DNA of 64,000 bases from Lotus japonicus (Eukaryota; Streptophyta; Magnoliopsida; Fabales; Fabaceae), in assembly GCF_012489685.1 (NCBI RefSeq), contig NC_080041.1, positions 23,859,780-23,923,779 on the forward strand. The letters are read 5' to 3'. Of the stretch, positions 57,717 through 64,000 are shown in pieces. Within the stretch, counting starts at the first letter, position 1, and every line of letters begins with the position of its first letter. Position numbers and translations under genes: made by a program. Under the pieces are notes generated by a model, which saw only the letters and a list, made by a program, of their open reading frames with translations, searched no databases and was not told the origin of the DNA.

Positions 57717-58280
57717 AGCTAGTCATTAATATATCTGATCCATGAAGTTCCCTCCAATTCATACTGTCTTCTTTTCCATAGAAAAAGAGTGAGGCTTTCA
57801 TACAAGATAAAAAATGACTAAATGTGTTTTTAGTCTTGCAAAATATGGGTGAATTAAATTTAAGATAGCTTTAGATAAACAACTTAATTATTAAGTGTTT
57901 ATGACATAAGCTCTTATTCCGAAGTTAGTTTAAAAAGCTTATTAAAATAAACAGAAAATATGTTATGGAAACCATAAACACTTACTCATAAGCTAAGAAC
58001 AGAGGGACAAGATGGTGCGTGTGCAGGATTGATCCCTGAAAACAATAATTCCCTGCTCGAAAATAAAAATAAAAAAAGTTGGCCAATAGAAAAGCTCATA
58101 AGCTAATATAAACAGCTTATGAGAATTATAAGCTCAAAATAACTTATAAGTGGTAGGTTATAAGCTACTTATGTAAGCTCTCTCAAACTCTTACATAATA
58201 GTTTAATGCTATATTTAGATTAAGATAGGCTCATAGAAGCTCAATCAAATGGACTTTAATCTCTTTTTAAAAAAATCATA
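57717..58280. repeat. AGCTTATAAG-rich dispersed repeat
   Basis: From about 57857 to 58205 the words CATAAGCT, AGCTTATGAG, ATAAACACTTACTCATAAGC and TATAAGCTACTTAT recur in both orientations, as in an old inverted-repeat element. A foreign segment of about 90 bp (58002-58090) seems inserted. I cannot define its ends. Confidence 0.4.
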
Positions 58281-58585
58281 CTCCCTCCGTTCTTTAATAT
58301 AAGAACCAAGCAACCACTTCACACCCTTTAAGAAATTTAGCTAATATAGATAATTGCATTAACTTTGTTCTCAATTTATATCAACTTTTCAAAGTTACCC
58401 TCCACCCATTATTCTTAATTTCTATGCATCATTAATGCTATAGCAAGTGGAAAGAGAGAGAAATTCAATTAAATAAGGACATTCTTGTATAAAAATGATT
58501 AATTCTCCACAAACTCCAAGTTGGTTCTTATAAAAAGGATCAAGCACACTTTCTATTTGGTTCTTCTAAATAGGAACGGAGGGAG
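58281..58585. mobile_element. Stowaway MITE, 305 bp
   Basis: The ends CTCCCTCCGTTCTTTAATAT and AAATAGGAACGGAGGGAG are inverted repeats flanked by TA (58279-58280 and 58586-58587). It is the same family type as 790-1103. Confidence 0.85.
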
Positions 58586-61062
58586 TAACTTTCAGTCTTC
58601 AACATCAATGAAATATGTGAAGTTATAATTGTTGTCGTTGAGTTTGAAACTGTTTTTATGCATTGGTGAACGCTTTTAACCGCGACAAAGTATTTTCTTT
58701 TACGTTAGTATGGTCTAAACCGCTGCCACAAAATAAATCACATGAACAAACTTCATCTATTTAATTAATGTTTGAAAAATGACATGAACAAACTTCATCT
58801 ATTTAATTCATGTTTGTCTAAATAAAAGCTATAACTTTTTTAGAGGTACCAAATCTAATTCACTCATAGTTAACATGGATTCCAAGTATATGAGATTAAT
58901 AGATATATATGCACGGTCAGTGTAAAAAAGTTATATAGTTACATCTAATCATATTATGTCACATACGACTAAGGTTTTACATTTCTTTTTAATTTTAATT
59001 AAAATAAAAATAAATTTCTGATGTGTTGAAAATCAATTACATGTGTAAAAAAAGTTTACACTAACTTCACATCAATCATTTTCCAAAACAAATTAACCGA
59101 AAACTTATTTATATATTGTAATTAAAAATAAACTTGAAAAACTTTGACTCGAATTTAAATACTCTAAATACAATAATGAAAGCTCAAAACTCTTTTCTCA
59201 TAGAAAGATACTCGAGTTGCAGGCTATGTTAACAAACTTTACACTCTAGAAAAGGAGAACAGCGGAGTAATAAATTCAAAGGGGAATTGAGAGGGTCAAT
59301 CGGAACTATATTAATTCAAAGTCAGCATAGCAAGGAGTGGGGGTGCCAAGGACCCTACAAAACTAGCATTTTGAAGTACACTTTCGACACAACGCATGAT
59401 ACAAAAATCATTGCAGCTAGTCAAGGTGTGGTTGGTATAGAACCAGATTGTAGGGTAGTTTTGCACCACTGCAGGACGAGTTTCATAGTGTAGTGCAGTA
59501 GTGTTTGCACATTCAGCAGGAACACAAAGGCTTTTATTTCAAGGATTGGGGCAGGAAATACCTCATATAATTGCATCTCAAACATTTAAGTTGTTTGGTG
59601 GAAATACACCTATGATTTTATATTAAACTTTCATCACGCTCATAGTCATGTAAGATCTCATAAGACATGAAGGTGGACAATGCCCAATCAAAACTACTTT
59701 AGACTACTTGATCATTTTCTAGTAGTTTTTTTTAAAAGAAAAAATTATGATGAGAGGATGATGTCACTGTATAAGGTAAGAAAAACTGTCTTACTCAAAT
59801 ATCACTTAAACTAAACTGACATTTTAACTCACTCAATGAGATCAGTAGAGCCTCAAACTTGCAATTTATCAGATACGAGATTTTATCGTGCTCCACTCGA
59901 GCAACTCCTTAAAAGTTCTAATATATAACTTTAGAGTAATAATTTATTCTTCAAACTTCATTTTTTCTTCTATCCATCCCAATTTTGCTATATTTTTCTT
60001 CATATTTCTCTCTGTTTTTCCTATTACATCATTTACGATATCACTCATTCTTCTCTTTTTTTCCTTTCTGTGTGAGTGGATTTACAAGATTAATAAACTG
60101 TTATTCATATATAACTTTACACCATGGGGAAAAAAATGTGGTTGTCAAGTAAACGCACATAAATGGTTTAATAGTAAGCTTCCAAACATATATCACATTA
60201 TTGTATCGAAGTTGAAATTACATCACGAATTAATTATTTGATAAATTTGAATTGTTAAGTTATATATATGAATAATTTTACGGCTAACATGCGGACAGGA
60301 AGTAACGTAAACATGAGATTAAGAAGAAGCAGATTAATGAGGCGACACTTAAAAGAAGGCGTAATATGGGGGTGATATTACGTAAGTTTCAAGGTGGGAT
60401 CGTATCAGATGAGGATTGAGAGCTAAAATATTACGCATTTGATCTTTGATCCGTTGATTGTGCATGGACTTGTGGGGTTTTTCCTTTAAATTCGTATAAT
60501 AAAATATAAGCGCCACGAAATCAATGTCAAGACCTCAAATTTGTCAATTGTGATTTGGCATAACTCCACAAGTTTCAAGTTTGACTCCCAGTTCTTCAAA
60601 TATTGACGATTCAAATTTCCCTACATCTATTAAAATTTCAGTTTGTGAGCAGTTCTTTTCAGAAAAAACCTCTAGCGCTCATATTTAGGAGTGAGCATCT
60701 ACTGACTCCAACATGCTACTGACACCATGTCCGGTAGTTTAGAGTAGCTTTCTCTATATTCTATCATTTTAATAATAAAAAACCCTCAAATTTCAAGAGT
60801 AAATGTAGTTGTGGATCATTTAATTAATTATCTTATGTGCGGTTAGGGAATTAGTCTTGAATACTTGTTTAGTACTTTTGGTTTTTTTATTGTTTTCGAA
60901 AATTTTATATAGAAAAACTTTGGGCTTTGCTGGGATGTTTTTAGTTTTATGTTTTTAAATTTTTTTAAATTAAAATTGAAATTTAATGTTAGATTTTTTT
61001 TTTCTGAATTTAAGTTTTAAGAAATTATTGTCAACTTTGTAGATTCTCAATTATTACTATTG
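58586..61062. other. Intergenic, no gene seen
   Basis: AT-rich. A 43-bp-spaced direct repeat (CATGAACAAACTTCATCTAT) lies at about 58741 and 58783. A degenerate foldback-like segment with GTGTAAAAAAGTT and AAAAAAAGTTTACAC lies at about 58919-59066 and may be a relative of the MITE at 43671. No conserved protein is present in the frames I read. Confidence 0.3.
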
Positions 61063-61248
61063 GGGGTTGTCTAAATGCCCCATGATAAAGTTTGGGTTAA
61101 ATAACCCATCATCCAATCACATTGGAGATAAATGAGTTGGAATTTCTATATTTTATTTATTAATTTATTTCCAACTCATTTATCTCCAATGTGATTGGAT
61201 GATGGGTTATTTAACCCAAACTTTATCATGGGTCATTTAGACAACCCC
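61063..61248. mobile_element. Foldback Mutator-like MITE, 186 bp
   Basis: The left arm starts GGGGTTGTCTAAATGCCCCA and the right arm ends TGGGTCATTTAGACAACCCC; the arms are about 80 bp and almost identical inverted copies. The 9-bp duplication TTACTATTG is perfect at 61054-61062 and 61249-61257, which indicates Mutator. The near-perfect hairpin and duplication imply a young insertion. Confidence 0.92.
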
Positions 61249-61257
61249 TTACTATTG

Positions 61258-61800
61258 TTGTAAAATATCTTCTACCAACAGCGATGGTGGATATTATCCG
61301 ATGGCGGTGATTGTGGAGACATGGAGGCAGGCGTTACATAGTGGCAGCGACGGTGAGGCGATAATGGTTGCAGTGATAGTGGTGGAAGGTGATGTGGCGA
61401 CAATGGCGGTGGAGGGTGGATGGGGGTGACGGAGTTGGTGCTCGTGGAGGTTGGAGGTGACAGCAGTAGCGATAGCAACTATGGAGGTTAGTGGTGGCGC
61501 CAACGATAGAGGTGGAAGTGGTTGCGATGGTGGTGGTGACGATAGTGGCAAAGGTGATGGTAGCAATGTGTTACATGTTTTTAAAATTAAAATTCATAAT
61601 CACACAACCATTCAAATACTGGCACTAAATTGTATCAACTATCTGGTATTTACCGTCCCTGATGACAACACTAAAATCACCTGTCAACGTAGCGTCCACT
61701 CACCGACAATTAGCGGCAGATATGGATTGACTTTACATTCTCCGGTAACATTAGTGTCGACTCCAACTAGCGCTAATGTGTCAAGGTACGACCCTTTTGT
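61258..61800. mobile_element. CACTA-like patch with subterminal repeats
   Basis: A GGTGG/GATGG-rich stretch (61283-61560) is followed by words such as CGTAGCGTCCACTCACCGAC, CATTAGTGTCGACTCC and TAGCGCTAATGTGTC (61685-61780). The combination repeats that at 48140-49610, so both probably derive from one CACTA-type family. The ends are not identified; the frames here are low-complexity. Confidence 0.4.
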
Positions 61801-62064
61801 GGTTCCCAAGACTTACACTTTGTTTGGTAGAGAAGAGAGAGAAGCTGAATATAGAGAAATATGTGAGAAATAGAGTAGATTTACATGTTGATTAGATTGA
61901 AAAATATAAAACAAATTGCTATATCCTCTATTCAAAGGGGAGGACTAAGTGTAGACATTATGATGATTCAAAATGAGAAGGATTCCACTGATTCCAGTTT
62001 TATTTATTATAGACTTATATATTATAGATATACATTTTCATTTATTATATATGATAATATGACA
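61801..62064. other. AT-rich sequence next to the plastid fragment
   Basis: Possibly plastid intergenic DNA flanking trnR (AATAAATAAAACTGG, ATATGATAATATG), but I cannot confirm it by memory. Confidence 0.3.
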
Positions 62065-62106
62065 CAATAGGATTTGAACCTATACTAAAGGTTTAGAAGA
62101 CCTCTG
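62065..62106 (-). pseudogene. trnR-UCU: Plastid trnR(UCU) 3' fragment (NUPT)
   Basis: The minus strand reads CAGAGGTCTTCTAAACC then TTTAGTATAGGTTCAAATCC and TATTG. This is the anticodon arm (anticodon TCT), variable region and T arm of plastid tRNA-Arg(UCU), differing from the usual plastid sequence at about one base. The acceptor-stem halves are lost or altered (TTGTGTC instead of TTGGACGC), so it is not a working tRNA. It marks an insertion of plastid DNA into the nuclear genome; how far the insert extends is unclear. Confidence 0.7.
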
Positions 62107-62967
62107 ATGCAGTGAGATGCTTGGGATAGTATAAGCGATCAAGGGGCGAGTAGGCGGATTAGTTTGAGTAGAAAAAAAAAATTATCATTCCAATTGTTGT
62201 TACAAAAGTAATTAGTATTTTCATTTTTAAAAAATATTTTTGGCCGGCAATTATTCCCTAAAAAACTATCAACTCTGCAATTATACAGGGACCAGTTGAG
62301 CTCGAGGCTAGAATGGTGGCCTTGCAAGTTACCACAGACGAAATATGAATCGAAGACTGAATCTTGATATACCTCAGAACAATGCATATTTTTTACCTCA
62401 GGATATATTGACAGCTGCGGATTCTCGTACGTAGTGAATAACCAAATTCCAATTGAAGTGAAATCTTTCGGATAAATCAATGCAAATTTTTTTTGATATG
62501 GTAGAGATAAAGGAGAGAGATGAGAAACAATGAGGTAGACTAGAGAGAAAAAATTAACTTTTGATTCAAAAAAACATTCAAAAAAAAAACGTCAAAATGC
62601 AGATAGTGGCAGTTCTAAACCACCACTAACTGCCAAGAAAATGAAAAAAAATAATAATAGTGACGGTTTAGAGCCAAACACAACCTTAGTACCACCTTGG
62701 CTGACACTGTAATTAATTGTTTTCTTTGTCTCATCTTCCTTATAGGACTCTTATCTTCCTCATTCCTCAAGCCCTTATACACTCACCCTCTCCCTCCATC
62801 GCATGTAACCTCAGCCTCCTACCGGTCCCTCCCTCTTCCTCTGCTGCCCCACCCTTAGTCGCTCCATTCGGCCCCTTTTCTACATCCTCATTATGTGCCT
62901 CAAGTGCTCTCTCTTCCTCCGTCGTCCGCATTCTCAACCTCTTCGTCCTCCCTCTGTTGACTATGCT
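62107..62967. other. Unassigned sequence
   Basis: A 113-codon minus-strand frame (62139-62480) is not low-complexity (it contains [18 protein letters not shown] and [17 protein letters not shown]) but I do not recognise it. Part could be organellar DNA continuing from the trnR fragment. Near 62600-62710 the words GTGGCAGTT and GTGACGGTTTAG recall transposon subterminal repeats. Confidence 0.25.
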
Positions 62968-64000
62968 TAGGGGTGGGAATAGGCCAGGCCAGGCCAGACT
63001 TTACGTAAATAGGCCTGGCCTACTTAAAAAATTTTAGGCCTAAGTCTGACCTATTATCTATCATATGCTTTTTTTCTGGCCTGGCCTGGCCTTTTTAAAA
63101 GTCTGGCCTGGCCTGCTAGCCTTTTTAAAAGCCTGTTTCAGAATAGAGCATTTGAAAAAAAAAATTATTGAATTTGTCTAAGATACAAACATTCAAAGAA
63201 TGTAAATATTTTCTCAAAACAACAACTAATTACTTTAAAGCAATAATTCTTCAAGAATTCTTACCAACAGTTCATTAGTAAGATATGACAGAAAACAAAT
63301 TGCTAAAATATCATACATTACTCATTAAGTTTTTTATATAAACTTCAATCATGTTACAGTACCGACAAAATTACAATAAAATTAGGATGTAGACAATATT
63401 TTGTACTACCCAGAATGTAGATAAATTAACCAGCTTAGTACAAACAAAATTTATCCATTCGCAGCGGAGGAAAAGAAGAACAGAAAGAGGGTACATGCAG
63501 AAGTCAAAAATGGAAGAGGAAGTTGAAAATGTTGAAACTTTATAGAATTTTGCTGTGAGATGGTATTGTGTGTCGATGGAGAGAGCGTTGAAAGGGGATG
63601 TAAAGAGATTAGGGTCGGCTCATGAAGATGGAGAGAGTGAGAGTCTGAGAGAGAAACTCTACTATATAATTTTAATTGACAATTAATAACATTTAAAGGC
63701 AAATGGAATGTTAAAGTTGAAGACTCAAGTCTCAAAAAGGAAACGGATGAAATTGAACAGGTATAGCACGTTGGAAAATTGGAAGGTCAAACATATTTCA
63801 ATAAATTAATATACTATATTAAGTTAACCTAAGTTAATATACTAAACAGGCCAGCCTGATAGGCTTAAAAAGCTTTTTTATAAGTCCAAGCCTGATCTAT
63901 TTAACTAAATAGGCTTTTTAAAAAGCCTGAACCTAGCCTTTTTCTTAAACAGGCCAGGCCAGGCAATAAAAAGGCTAGGCCATAGGCCCCTGTCGGCAGC
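62968..64000. mobile_element. GGCC-rich terminal-repeat element, cut by the window end
   Basis: The left end starts TAGGGGTGGGAATAGGCCAG and repeats GGCCTGGCC many times. Near the window end the inverted counterpart appears (AACAGGCCAGGCCAGGC, AAGGCTAGGCCATAGGCC). The arms are about 170 bp with many partial repeats; the middle is AT-rich. TAGGGGTGGGAA-type ends and size suggest a hAT-type MITE. The right terminus and duplication lie outside the window. Confidence 0.65.

Noticed and set aside
62139..62480. Possible 113-residue protein on the minus strand
   Set aside because: Not low-complexity, but I recognise no family and have no promoter or splice support; it may be organellar DNA. Left as unassigned.

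Overview
This is a piece of plant nuclear chromosome, AT-rich and gene-poor. Three spliced protein genes have GT..AG introns and close land-plant homologues, and there is an intron-containing elongator tRNA-Met. The mix of Stowaway, Tourist, Mutator and hAT MITEs, Ty3/gypsy (Athila- and Tat-like) and Ty1/copia remnants, a tRNA-derived SINE and Helitron-type RPA sequence points to a dicot. A legume (Fabaceae) is my best guess; that rests on remembered repeat and protein flavour, not on a search.

Layout. 1-2 kb: degenerate elements with two nested Stowaway MITEs. 2.2-5.0 kb: a five-exon Yippee-like zinc-binding protein gene (+). 5.3-5.9 kb: LINE 3' fragment (-). 8.8-10.6 kb: a two-exon WIP-type C2H2 zinc-finger gene close to TRANSPARENT TESTA 1 (-). 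12.5-13.3 kb: two tandem inverted-terminus elements. 14.4-26.9 kb: a mosaic of exon-like pieces, all on the minus strand (a PPR protein, a DA2-type RING E3 tail, unidentified coiled-coil exons and an RPA-like OB-fold start with its own TATA box). It begins at a Helitron-like 3' terminus (14364) and is split by a young, complete but pol-less 7.15-kb LTR retrotransposon (15288-22434, TSD GAGAG). 27.4-33.1 kb: MITEs, a copia 3' end interrupted by a hAT MITE, and a Ty3/gypsy pol relic. 33.9-38.6 kb: a six-exon RRM RNA-binding protein gene (-). 40.7-46.4 kb: a tandem duplication, gypsy LTR debris and a foldback MITE. 46.7 kb: tRNA-Met(CAT). 48-51 kb: CACTA-like sequence containing a solo LTR with perfect TSD. 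52.4 kb: a 5'-truncated LINE with TSD. 53.9-57.2 kb: a full-length hAT transposon with a broken transposase. 57.6-64 kb: a SINE, MITEs, a second CACTA-like patch, a short plastid trnR(UCU) fragment (NUPT), and a GGCC-rich terminal-repeat element running off the window.

The three protein genes are unrelated housekeeping or developmental genes and do not form a functional unit; everything between them is transposon history.

The most unusual signal is in the U3 promoter regions of two unrelated LTR families. The 7-kb element has the palindrome GCTTAAGC in pairs 21 bp apart, repeated about every 70 bp just upstream of its TATA box, in both LTRs and again inside the element. The solo LTR at 49.6-50.9 kb has a different palindrome (GGCGCT..GCGCC) but also at 21-bp steps just upstream of its TATA box. 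Two-helical-turn spacing kept while the intervening sequence diverges suggests a selected regulatory array.
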